Source of the DNA: Mesostigma viride
Taxonomy: Eukaryota; Streptophyta; Mesostigmatophyceae; Mesostigmatales; Mesostigmataceae
Assembly (NCBI GenBank): GCA_009746045.1
Contig: RPFO01000667.1
Location: forward strand, 4,574,862-4,634,213
Length of the DNA stretch: 59,352 bases
Reading direction: 5' to 3'
Made by a program: the position numbers and the translations under genes. Of the stretch, positions 18,429 through 29,800 are shown one piece after another. Below the pieces are notes generated by a model. It made no database searches and was not told the origin of the DNA. It saw only the letters and a list, made by a program, of their open reading frames with translations. The first letter of the stretch is position 1. Each line of letters opens with the position of its first letter.

Positions 18429-19155
18429 CTTGTTCGGTGAAACTCCGTCCTAGTCCTTACGGTCTCATTCCTACCTGTCCCTACCAACACCAATGCATAT
18501 CCAACCTACAACGCAATGTTACCCACCAGAGTACGCAATTCTTCCAGTCTGCACAAACTTCCAGCAAGAACGAGGCAGCACGAATAGTGAAGCAAGCTCT
18601 TTGCCCGGGGCATGTCGTCAAAAACACAGGATAAAATTTCATACAAAGTACGTAGGTCTATATAAATATATATATCGTGTGTTATTCCGCCGCACCCGGG
18701 CCGACTTTGTTGCGACCCATGCGGTCTAGATCCCTCCCAGGCCTGCATGGTGGGCCGGCAGCGATGTTGCTGCGTGTCGTCGTTTTGTGATGTAGTTAGT
18801 TGTACCTTGTGCAGCTGGCGTGATCCTTGGATGTCCATGTCAGATTACTATTAATTTCTTCAGGGTTCTTCTTATTTTCGGGGTTTTCCTTATGTTGCAT
18901 GCCTATCTCACCTCCGTAATTTATCATTCTCAATGAATATATACATCGTCGCTCCTTTCGTTCGCTTGGAATTCTCCTTTCATTTCGTAATCTATTTTCC
19001 ACACGTTGACATGCTGTAACTTATTCTTATCTATAGGATTATACCATTCTATGTAGGTCCGGTGCGCGCCACACCACCATGCCACGCCCATTCTTACCTC
19101 CACTTATTTATACCTCTACCTCTACTTAATTGACAAAGGTGTCATGCGTTCTTAC

Positions 19156-22100
19156 CTCCACTTGCATGGGTGCAAAGATGCCGCTCTTGCCGCTGGCCGT
19201 GGATATCATCGGCGGGTCGCCAGGGGGCCTGGGAGGGAAGCGCACGCTGTGAACCTTGAACCGGATCTGGGGGCATGCGCAACAAGCATTCGCGACAAGG
19301 AACGAGTAAGGAACAAGGAAAGAGTGGCCGCCGGCAATAAGGAGAAAAACGAGCACCGAGGACAGGGAAGGGATGAGGGCCGACAACAAGGAAAGAGCAA
19401 GCACCAGCAACAAGGAAAGAGTGAATTGCTCAAATAAGGAAGAACAAGTGCCCATGACAGGGAAAGGAACAATGACCGACCACGAGGAGAGGGTGCTCAA
19501 ATAAGGAAGAATGAGCCCCCATGACATGGAAAGGAACAATTACCACCAGCATGGAAAGAGTGCTCAAATAAGAAAGCGCCCATGACAGGGAAAGGAGCAA
19601 TCACCAACGAGGAAAGAATGACCACCACCAACAAGGGAAGATTGAGTGGGGAACCAGTGCGAAGAAAAATAAGGAAGCAGAAAGATAAGGAGCACACCAT
19701 ACCAGACCAGCCAGGGGGATAGGGGATAGGAACCCTAATCCTAGACCTGGGCTGAGGTGGACTACAATGGTGCCACCTTCCACGCGCAGACGACGCTCCC
19801 ATGCTTACACTGTGGCATGCTTACACGGTGGTGGCCACCCCACATATCTTTGGCTGGTGGAATTCGCTGGTTGGTGGCTGCCTCATACATCCCCCCCCCA
19901 AATGTGTAAGACTCTCAGGTTAAAGATCTTGAGACCCTGGATTATGGAATTTCTGGTTGAAGATCGCAGGGCTGGTTTTGGGCAAAAGGATCTTCCTGGT
20001 CAGAGGTACGCGATACAGATTGAGTACTCAGATTTACCGCTTCAGGATTAAGATTCCTACAGGTCTCCACTTGAAGATTGTCAGCCCTGGATTCGCTTTT
20101 TACTTTAAGATCGCAGCCCTGGGTCGTAAAACATCATTGGGGGGGGGGGGCCTAGTTTAAGTTTGACTAGTCAGATATCTCAGGTTGTGGCCACCCCACA
20201 TACCTTCTCGATGTGTGGGTCCAGCCCAGGTAGCACTCATCCGCTGGTTGCATAACTAAGGCAGAGCCGCTGGTAGGTGGCGACCCCATCCATGCCTGGC
20301 TGCTCGCATAACTAAGGCAGGGTCCACCTGGGTGTGGTGGGCATCGGCTACTTCGATTACTTCGATATCCGACCATCTAAAAGCGCAAGGTGCCGCTCAA
20401 AGGTGTCGTTGACGTACAAAAAGTTAAGCCTTTCAACACACGCGCGCGATTTCCAAACTCACACAGTGAATGACTCTTTTGAACCTGGCTGTAGTGGCTG
20501 TCCTTCCAGCTCACTGGTCAAGGGCTGAATGAAACCACAGTTCTTTTTTATATTTTACAGCACATTGATCTATGTCTTGTTCACAGTACCTCTTCGTCGA
20601 GGTCCATGTACATGTCGTTGTCGTCAAACTTCCAGACCCAAACCTTCTCCTTCTCGTCGCTGCGTGCCGTGGCAAGGTGTTGTGTCACGAGAGCAAGGAA
20701 GCGTCCACGCGGGTGCAAACAGGGAGAGAGGGTGGCCATGCAAGCTGCCAGCGTGAGGCAATGTATAGGCGAGGTGGGGTTCAACTGTGACCCCGGCCAA
20801 AGTGCGCAAGGAATGTTGTACACTTTTACAAGCCTTTAGGATAAGCGGAACGGAACGCAGGTGATAGGATCGGGCATGCATGCATGCATGCACCTGAGGT
20901 TTTGGCGGTGTGCCATCAGATCCACTCACTGTGATATAAACACGCTTGCTAGTGTGCCTCCCCTTGTGAGAACATAGAGTGCCTCTGTACTATGATCTAT
21001 ATCGGTGCCGGGCTTCTCATACCCCACTTGTGCGCCTGCGCTGCCCGTTGGATGCACAAGACCTGATAAGCCGCAATGCTGATCCACGTCACTTGCTCGC
21101 AGCCTTGTTACCAGCTAACAGCTAACGGAAGATTCCCACCACCCTTAATTGTGAAGCCCTCCACGCAACATGTTTACAGGTTCTTGATTCAAGCAACGGC
21201 ATACTTGTGCCATTGTCCTACGGAACCAGGAAAGGAAACCAGAGCCCGGAGAGAGTTCAGCGCTTTGCAATGAAACGTGGAATTACTCAAATACTACTAT
21301 GACTATACTACTATAGTATCAACCAATATACTTTAAATTATTACCTTAACAATCGAATATGACCCTTGTATTTGTTCCAAACCACACCACAGCAAAGCCA
21401 CCCATCGCAGCCTCCCTTCCTCTCCCCCCCCCCCCCGCCTCTTCCCGCCTCTTCCCGGCACTTACTAGTGCGAGGGCACTTGGAGCATGTGCTCAGGAAT
21501 GTGGACGTCTTCGAAGAAACCCAGGCTCACTGCAGCAGGGACAACGCAAGGTGAATCAAACCATACCAAGTGAGACAGTTTATGCCTGTCATTAATATAC
21601 ATTGACAACCAGTCCATAAATGTTGAACATGGAGAGGTCTATAATAGATCGTGACCTTAGATACTGGAGAGAAACGAGAAATTGGTGAGGTGAGAATGGA
21701 ATCACCATCGAAGCACAGTGAGGGAAAAGTCAAACAAGGACCCTGGGTGCCATTTTCCAGGCAGGAGACGTAAATGGCAAACACAGACAAGCAAATGTTG
21801 GAATAACTCATTTACTTATCTGAAAATTCAACAACATCCAAAACTTGCAACCATGTTCGTCTTCCGTAATTCCCCATATCAACACTCGCATTTTACCACA
21901 AACCCAAACGCTAAACAGGGGACCCGATGAACTAATGCAACCACCCGGGCAAGCAAAAAAACAAGTATAGGGCATCCCAAGAAACCATTGGCATGCTGGC
22001 AAGTACTTTGAAGAAAGAATTACACAAAACAGCAGGTCCAGGCAGCACGGGAAGCCTGGGACATAAAAAATGAACAGAAGCATGCTGCAAAACGGGGCAA

Positions 22101-25100
22101 GCCGCCACCCACAAGTGGGCCCGTGCCAAGAAACACCGCTCAGGCACCCCCCAACAGCCAGCGGGCGCGCGCCATACCCTACGAACACGTGCAAACGCTT
22201 CGCAAGGCAACCCCTAACACTTGATCTACTATAGCCTAGTATAGTAAACCACCAACATCCTTCCTACCGCTTTGCAAGGCAACCCCTATCAGGGTCTGGA
22301 CTCTCCATCACAGGGCCACGTACCACTCAGCTCAGCTCAGCTCAGTTCCGTTCCATTGACCACCTATGCCGGACGTAATGACAGAGACATTTTACACACA
22401 CCACCATACCATGGACGCCCGTCTCGTCGCATTTGCTGAGCTTGCCCAGCAGCACCTCACACGTACCGTAGATGCCCGTCTCGTCGCATTTGCTGAGCTT
22501 GCCCAGCAGCACCTCGCCCAAAAAGGGGCAGAACATGACCAGGCGGAAAGTTACCTGCCGTAACAAACAGTGTGTGCGTGTGTGTGTGTGCATGACCGCA
22601 AGGGGTTTGGGGAGCAAGCAACAGGCGATGGCCGGCATGGTGAGGAGGATCCGTTGGGGTCGTTGGGGTCCGTTGCCAGCAGCAGGAGATCAGGGGAGCC
22701 AGCAGCAGGGCCAGGTAGTGGTGCCAGTTAGTAGGGTATCCAGTCTCGTCGTCGCCTGTACACAGGTGGAAGTAGGACACTGGTCTACCAGGGCACGCCC
22801 TATAAATACACCAGATGCATCCAGGGTGAATCTACACACATGCCGCTACGGCTTGGAAGAGTTGGGCCTCCATGCGGCAGGCAATCTGCCGACCATCTGT
22901 GTGGTTCATCGCATCAGACATGATCAGCCAATCGCACAACTTGAGGCGGCGTTACTAGCAATAATTCAATGAGCTTACCCAGAGACTTGCAAGTTTCAAA
23001 CTAGAGGGATCAGGGCTGATCACGTACCCTACTGCGTGAAAACATGCTACCTAGACGCGAGGGATGGCAGGGAGCCAAGGTCATGCTCCCCTGCCACGCC
23101 AAGCAATGCCATGCGGGGAGAACAACAGAAGCCCGAGTGCAACTCTGAGAGAAGGGGAAGCTGTGGAAGGTGCGGATGAGAGCAGAAAAAGGAAGACGGC
23201 AGGAGAAGGAAGGAAAGAAGGGGAGAGGAGAAGAGAGTTGCAGTAACGGTGGGTGGAAGGATGGGTTGGGGACGTGGCGGGGGAGAAAGGGGGGGGAGGG
23301 GAGAAAGGCGGGGTGGAAAGGTAGCAAAAAAATGGCAAATGAGAACACAGGAGCACGAAAGAGGCTGGTGTACCACAGGATGACAGCACAATAACAAAGG
23401 CGAGAGTGGCACGAGGGATTCCCCCCAAAAGGTTGTGTCGCCACAGTGAAGGGAAAAAAAGCGAGATATGGACAGGTGGAGAGAAGTGATGTCAGAGATA
23501 GGCAACCACGGGGTCCCTGAGGGCTACGGGTGCTATAACAATAAGCACATCGCAGTGTAGAAACTACCACCATATGTTGTAACGTTCAATATATCCCCAG
23601 TATGTCTATCATTCAATCTATCTATCTATCTATCAGTCTACCAATCAGTCTATCATTCAATCTATCCCAAGTATATCCATAAACCTCCATCTGCCATGAT
23701 GCAAACATCACGACTGCAAGCTCATGGAGACGCGGCAATGTCACCCTTGTGCGTATATTGCATTCATTAATCATTACTTATTTCTTTATTACCATTTATT
23801 TCCTTTCATTCATAGTCATTTGTTTGTGTGCCCACCAGGAAGTGGGCCGCGCCTTCGGACGGGTACACGTGCCCTCCCTCGATAGAGTCGATCTCGTACA
23901 CGGTGACGGCGAGGCCCACGTTGTCCACCACCTGGCACCCGAGAGCAAGCGAGCAAGCAGGGTTTGCGGTTTTGAGTCTTTCTTAGAACACAAATGAACA
24001 AAATAAGGAATGCCAACATAAGAGCAAATAACACGATTGCCTCTGTTACAGCCAATCCTAAATAGCATAACCAATGAATCCATTGTTCAATGCTCAGGGT
24101 TACCATAGCGCCGCGATGCAGACAAGGGCACAGCGCAGCGACAGGGAAGAAAAATTAGCAACACGCGACCAGGCTGGGCCCCTCCCTTTCACGGCTAAAG
24201 CTAGCATCGCGGAAACTGCCTGTCCTGCATATCATCGGAGAATTCATCCGCCTTAGAAAGGGAAAACACTCGCTCCAATCACCGGGTGTATACACCACTC
24301 AGCATTAGGTACTCTAAGCAAGTATTTTAGGGCATGTTCCACAGCATCCTTCCATGGCGTTGCCAGCGGCTATCGAGCCATGACACTCTGGTCGCACACA
24401 AAGTGGGCCTCACTCAAGCTGGAGTAAAAAGTCCTTTCAAAATAAAAAACCTAAGGGCACAATCCCCTGCACAAGGGCCACTGCACAAAGGGCATGGAAC
24501 CCCCGGGGATTCCTCTCCATGCAATTTATGTGGCGCAAGAAAAACCTTGTCAGTGCAATGCAAGGCTGGGCCTGCATATTTTGCCAACCTGCCTGGCTGC
24601 GCGGCTGCAACTACCCTTCATCCGGTTTGCCCAACACCAAAACATAAAAAATCCGCAATCCTAAAGTAGATACGTCCAAAAACTGCCGTGCCAAGAGCGG
24701 ACATCTCAAAGCAGAGCCCGCCATCGCTACGTATATTGTCTGTTGGGTTAATGAGCGTGCCTATGCCACAGAGACAGCAAGACAACTTACGCCAATACAG
24801 CGGCAGTTCGCGGTATACCTTAAAAACGTTTATGTGCCGCTGAGAGGTGGCTGCCTTGCGATGCTACAATATGGCCTTATGAAGAGGGTCTTTACATGCT
24901 CATGTACTAAATCACCTATTCAGCAGCTACAGCATTACCAATCTTACTTGAGCATCCACTTGCTAAAAGCAGGAACAGTTTTTTTCTAAATGACTGCTCG
25001 TCTTCGTAAGCTGAGAGGGGCGCCGGGTGTAAGAGCTTACCTTATCACAGTATGCTTTTTGGATCTCATCAGTAACCGCCTCCACGGCATCCAGGTGGAG

Positions 25101-25151
25101 GTTGTGGGGTGCAATGCGGACATCGCCAGAAATGACTGCGATAGTAAACAT
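19156..25151 (-). CDS. RPC25: RNA polymerase III subunit RPC8/Rpc25, spliced gene
   Basis: Six exons on the minus strand join in phase: 25151-25041, 23931-23836, 22554-22467 (or to 22410), 21529-21466, 20659-20590 and 19266-19156. All introns are GT...AG. The product starts MFTIAVISGDVRIAPHNL, continues VVDNVGLAVTVYEID and GHVYPSEGAAHF (Rpb7-like N-terminal domain), then FRLVMFCPFLGEVLLGKL, VSLGFFEDVHIP and VWVWKFDDNDMYMDLDEE (S1/OB domain) and IRFKVHSVRF. This follows the Rpc25/POLR3H family throughout. Its product pairs with Rpc17 in the Pol III stalk, which binds RNA and initiation factors in the nucleus. I see 180 residues (199 with the longer exon 3), against roughly 205-210 for the family, so a short final exon is missing from this model. 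ATG at 25151 fits the family start. A 57-bp duplication at the end of exon 3 creates two usable donors. Confidence 0.9.
19428..19628. repeat. 67-bp minisatellite, three units
   Basis: GCTCAAATAAG recurs at 19428, 19495 and 19562, each followed by CCCATGACAGGGAAAGGA-like sequence. Degenerate AAGGAAAGAG motifs extend the pattern leftward to about 19290. The array lies in intron 5 of the RPC25 gene. Confidence 0.85.
20870..20892. repeat. (GCAT)n microsatellite
   Basis: About five GCAT units within RPC25 intron 4. Confidence 0.8.
22410..22524 (-). repeat. 57-bp tandem duplication across an exon end
   Basis: Two units begin at 22414 and 22471 on the plus strand and are nearly identical for about 50 bp. 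On the gene strand each encodes EVLLGKLSKCDETG and ends in a G|GT donor (22467/22466 and 22410/22409), both in phase 1. Using the farther donor adds 19 residues. Confidence 0.93.
23592..23690. repeat. (TATC)n microsatellite and flanking variants
   Basis: CTATCTATCTATCTATC surrounded by imperfect CAATCTATC and CAGTCTACC units, inside RPC25 intron 2. It has no visible bearing on the gene. Confidence 0.8.
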
Positions 25152-25858
25152 GGCGGCTGCCTGTAGCTGTCACTCTTTTGGCTCACCGGGGTTCAAGCAT
25201 GTCACGAGCGGTTTTAACCACCGTCGCTTTATGTGCAGGCGTTGACAAAAGGGAGGCACATCTTGCCCTTGGGTTAAGAATCCTGATCAAAATGAGTAAG
25301 TTAGCTAATTAGCAGACTTTCCAAGGCCTTCAACTAAAAACTATCCTCGCGCTAAAAACAAAAAGCTGCCCGGCATGAATATTCTGTAAGTGCACGCCAC
25401 TGGAATGCACGCCATTTTCCACCGCGCTGCTGGCAGTCAAAGATACCGCGCGACACAGCACCCCGCAGTAGCACTGTCGCCAGCGGAGTGATCGTCGGCT
25501 GCTGGAAGCTGTGCAAACATTACCTAGCAATGATCAGAATTTTTCATATTTTTACTGATAGTTAACGTTAACCATCGGGCAATCGGCCACATTGCCAGAA
25601 GGCGCGTACACATCACGCCATTTCCCGTCACAAGCGACATGACATGACGATAATAATTATCCCCCGCACCAACTACCAAGGCTCGCACCAAAAAATGTTG
25701 CCGAAATTTCCGAAGACCCCAAACCAGCAGTCGTTGTTTGGCCTTGGTATGGCCAAGGTTTGGCTGGTAATTTTCTGCGTTCTACAGTAGCTGTTGTTGT
25801 TGTTGTTGTGTTCTACAGTAGTACCCGCCTCCCTGCCAATTATTATCGCCAATCAGGG

Positions 25859-25973
25859 TGTGTGCCCACCTTCATTAGGATTCGCTGATACTCATTTCCC
25901 CTCTCACCTCTTTGGTCCATAATTGGCTAATAAAATATACCCATTTCCCCGAAATTATCGCCAATCAACACAG
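25859..25973. repeat. 115-bp direct repeat, left copy
   Basis: Runs from GTGTGCCCACCTTCATTAGG to AATTATCGCCAATCA and matches 26151-26267 almost perfectly; the right copy has extra A residues in an A-run. The two copies flank about 180 bp, so they could be terminal repeats of a small element or a plain duplication. Confidence 0.85.
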
Positions 25974-26150
25974 GGTGTGGGACCCAGGGCCCAATAACGA
26001 CAAGCCCAGCCCGCTCCAGCTTTTTCATGATCTACTGGGCCGTAATCAGGTATTCACCAGTATGCCTCATGGCGACATCACTCAGGTCCAATGGCTTCCC
26101 TGGTCTAATAACGCGCCCTATTAGCCTTTCACCTGTCACCGCCACACGTG

Positions 26151-26267
26151 TGCGTGCCCACCTTCATTAGGATTCGCTGATACTCATTTCCCCTCTCACC
26201 TCTTTGGTCCATAATTGGCTAATAAAATATACCCATTTCCCCGAAAAAAAAAATTATCGCCAATCAG
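26151..26267. repeat. 115-bp direct repeat, right copy
   Basis: Partner of 25859-25973. The main difference is a longer A-run before AATTATCGCC. Confidence 0.85.
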
Positions 26268-26412
26268 TAGGGTTGGGTCGGTTACCGGTTTTAGCCCATC
26301 GGTACCGGAACCGGTACTTGCCCTCGGCTACAGTACCGGTACCGGTATCGGTTACCGGGAGAGGCAGTCGGTACCGGTACCGGTTACCGTCGGTTACCGG
26401 TACCGGTACCCA
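26268..26412. repeat. CCGGT-rich foldback
   Basis: Dense ACCGGT, GGTACC and GGTTACC units, flanked by GTTGGGT on the left and its inverse ACCCAAC on the right. The whole block can fold on itself. Confidence 0.8.
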
Positions 26413-26459
26413 ACGGCATGCCGAATCAGTGAAGGCCGGCTAAAAGTCCAGTGCTAGTG

Positions 26460-26760
26460 TGCCAGAAGTACTCGTTACCATCGGTTTACATACGGCGGTG
26501 AATCCGTTCCCAGGCCTTGTACACACCGCCCGTCACACCAGCTGCCATGTGCGGCGTGGGATGCAAATTACTGAACTGACCGACTGATGGGCTTCGCCCT
26601 GCTCAAGTGTGGCGTACCTAAGCGAATTAGACTGTCTACCTATGTACTCGTCGCAATCTTTTTTCATTCCAAGTATGGTGCGTCGCTGAGCAAAAGGTTT
26701 TCTTTTCTCATAGCTCAGTTTATTGCTGATTGCCACCCGATGTCAAGGGCTGGAATTTAG
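26460..26760 (+). rRNA. Organelle-type SSU rRNA 3'-region fragment
   Basis: CGGCGGTGAATCCGTTCCC followed by GGCCTTGTACACACCGCC and CGTCACACCA (about 26491-26541) is the near-universal segment before and at the decoding helix of small-subunit rRNA. The wording is of the bacterial or organellar type, not the nuclear 18S type. Sequence after 26541 does not obviously reach the AAGTCGTAACAAGG segment expected next, so the piece is incomplete or rearranged. A transferred mitochondrial (or plastid) DNA fragment is the likeliest reading; fragmented mitochondrial rRNAs are known in green algae. The outer limits given are approximate. Confidence 0.7.
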
Positions 26761-26895
26761 TGCGTCCTGAGCGCTTCGATGTATATCAGCCAGCTCCACG
26801 TACACCAATACTTGCGGCTGCCTACGGAGACCTACCACGCCGGCTGACGTTTATCGTCGGCCCGACAGTGAGTTCGCCACGCTGCTGCTACTGCC

Positions 26896-29800
26896 ATGGC
26901 TTCCAGCAGCGGCATATGCCACCGTTGCAACAAGCCTGGCCACTACGCCAGGGCCTGCTCCATGACAACGTGCTTCCGATGTGAGAAGTGAGTCGAAGAC
27001 AACGTGCTCATGAGCCGGAATGGCAAAGCTGTTTAACAAAGTCTATGCCTATACCGCATAAACCTTCCCTGGTCAATATTGGAGCTGGTTGCCTGAGCCT
27101 GGATTTGGCGATGTCTAGTGAGTTGCGAAAATATTCTTTTTTTTTGTTTTCGCATACTTGCACTGCTAGGCACGCATGGGTTGCAATCGCGTATACAGTG
27201 TGGTAGCAATTGGCCTCAAAATGTGCATCAGGATTCCCAGGCCACGCACTGGCATTGCAGATTGTTTCCAAGTCACTCACCAGCACAGCTGCCTGCCTTC
27301 CAGCCATCCTCCAGCGTGGCAGACCTACTGCTATTGGCATGGGGTTGAGACCTCTGTCAAGCCAAGCTTGGGGAGGTAATTCGCCATGACCCTGTACATA
27401 CGCTCTCCCCCCCTCAATGCACCCCTGCTGGAGTTTATTCCACTCTAGCAATCTTATCCCTAGGTAGTGCATCCCTGGGTGACCTCTTAACCCGGGGTGG
27501 TGGTGAAGCGTTTAGAATCGCCACTGGGTACGTTGCCAACCTCCGAGCATTTTTACTAAACCCGGAGCCTTTGTAGCATCTTTACTTGTGTGTAAGGGGC
27601 AAAATGGGAGGAGGAGGGTAGGTTGAGGCAGAGCAAAATCTAGACTTTACCCAACTTGCATGCCCACTTGTGCCTGCCTGTTTTTTGTTCTGAACCCCTA
27701 TCTATAAGCTTCAATATGTGAGCAGGATCTGATGTTATCCTGCAGGGTTTCGTGCAAGCAGCAAGCGGCGCCATCTGATGCAACCTTCTTCTTGTGTAGC
27801 AATCAGGGATTATTTTCATACATGGTGTGATTGTTGTATGTTTTAAATCCTTTGAATGATTTGTTCCAACGGTGGCACGGGAGGGAGGGAGGGAGGGAGG
27901 GCGGGAGGGAGGGGAGGGGGGGGAGGGAGGGGGGGAGGGAGGGAGGGAGGGAGGGAGGGAGGGAGGGAGGGAGGGAGGGAGGGAGGGAGGGAGGGAGGGA
28001 GGGAGGGAGGGAGGGAGGGAGGGAGGGAGGGGGGAGGGAGGGAGGGGAGGGGGGGGGGGGGGGGGAGGAGGGAGGGAGGGAGGGAGGAGGAGGGAGGGAG
28101 GGAGGGAGGGAGGGAGGGAGGGAGGGAGGAGGGGGAGGGAGGGAGGGAGGGAGGGAGGGAGGGAGGGAGGGAGGGAGGGAGGCGGGAGGGAGGGTAGGGG
28201 GGGAGGGAGGGAGGGAGGGAGGGAGAAGGAGGGAGGGGGGGCAGGTAGGGAGGGGGGGGGGGGGGAGGGAGGGAGGGAGGGAGGGATTACTGCATGCATC
28301 TGAATGGATGAATCGATTGATTGATGGACGGACGGACGGAGGGACGGACGGATGGACGGACGGACGGACAAACGGATGGACGGATGGACGGATGGACGGG
28401 TGGATGGATGAATGGATGGATTGGCAGGACTGGCCACCGTGCGTGGGAGTGCACCGTCGGCGTCACGTGCAGCCGCTGCGGCGGCCAGGGCCACATGGCA
28501 CGCAACTGCACCAACTTGCTCTGCAACAGGTGAGAGGACGTACACACATATGTGCTGCAACAGGCGGGATGGCATGAAAGCTCAAATGCGCTGCGACAGG
28601 TGCGATAGCATCGACATCCTCAGCTGCAGAGATAATGATATCCCCACCGAGGGTAGAGTTGCAGGTATAGTGTCCACAGTTTTATTCCTTACCACGTATA
28701 TATGGGGACCAATTAGCACGAATTAGGAGGGCTTGGATTGGTTCGGACCGGAAAATTATGCCCGAGGTCTATTTGGTGCTGCGGAATAGCGCTGAATTGT
28801 GGGAAGGGTTTTCACGACTGGTTCCAACCCGCATTAGAGCTTGGCCGCTCAAAATTTCGCGCCATACCAGGACTGCGCACCGTGCCGCGAGAAGTTATTG
28901 GTGCTCCGTGCGCCGTCCTGAACCGGCAATGGAAGATACTCACTGACGGACTGACTCCATACCGACTGATTGAAGTCGCGTCTGCCAGGCCTTTGCTGGA
29001 CCACTTCGACCCTAGCTTCGACCTCTAATTCGCAGTGGAACAGGGTGGAACTGCTATTTTGGCAGTTTGGCGAGTTCCACCCCAGTTCCGGTCGAATTAG
29101 CGGCTGACAGTTCTTTTGACGGTTGCATGTGGGAAGGTCTAGTTCTGGGTCCAGCTGAGTTAGGACCCCAACTCCCCGGGAGTGACGAATGTGGAAAGAG
29201 CATTCGTCTCCCATCCTGGTTTGGGGTGGTGGCAGGAAGAACCAGGCGAGTATGGCCTTGTGCAATGCCACAGGTAAGGTGATGACATTTCAGTCACCAT
29301 GTCCATGGTTGAGATGACCCAGTGGACTTTGCACGCATGTCCCGTGGTCTCTGCTGGCGCACGCTGCCGGCCGGCACGCATGTTTATCTAATGTGCATGT
29401 CCTGTGGTCTTTTCTGGCGCACCGCCGCCATTCCACCCTTCAGGTGCCACAAGCGGGGCCATATCGCACGCTTTTGCAACGACCCATTTGCAAAGGTATG
29501 GCTACATATCAAGTGATGGGCGGCTTGGGCCATCCAACTATCTGGGCTGGACGTTTGGCAGACTACTTCAGAACTGCTCAACTTGGGAAGAGGGTTGCGC
29601 GTTGAAGGGGTTGGGAGTCAAGCTTGCACGTAGATGTCTTTTTCTCTTCCAGCTGGTCACATACCCGATGCCCATGGGCTTGAGAGATTCTGGGGAACAT
29701 CATTTTGTTCCTGTTTCGGGCTCATCTGAGGTTACCAGCCTTGGGCGCAGTGCCTGGAAGCTGAAATGGTCCGGATATCAGCTGAAACTGCTGACATTTT

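Larger units (their letters stand above)
17326..19155. other. Intergenic sequence downstream of the Pol III subunit gene
   Basis: No gene was recognised. It contains two short tandem repeats (17402-17499 and 18357-18428) and an AT-rich stretch near 18830-19060. The missing last exon of the RPC25 gene should be here. No unambiguous match to the family's GLG..WW ending with a proper splice acceptor was found. Confidence 0.5.
25152..26895. promoter_or_regulatory. Shared upstream region of two divergent genes
   Basis: The RPC25 start (25151, minus) and the CCHC gene start (26896, plus) face away from each other, so both promoters should lie here. The interval also contains a 115-bp direct repeat pair, a CCGGT-rich foldback and an rRNA fragment. 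I did not identify a TATA box or initiator with confidence. Confidence 0.5.

Noticed and set aside
23010-23573. 187-codon minus-strand frame
   Set aside because: It lies wholly inside intron 2 of the RPC25 gene, is Pro/Ser/Phe-rich low complexity, and follows from purine-rich DNA on the other strand.
27640-28577. Open frames of up to 311 codons rich in Pro/Ser or Gly/Arg
   Set aside because: They come from the GGGA and GGAC tracts in intron 1 of the CCHC gene. Only the short piece after 28428 is real exon, and it lies in the frame fixed by the zinc knuckles.
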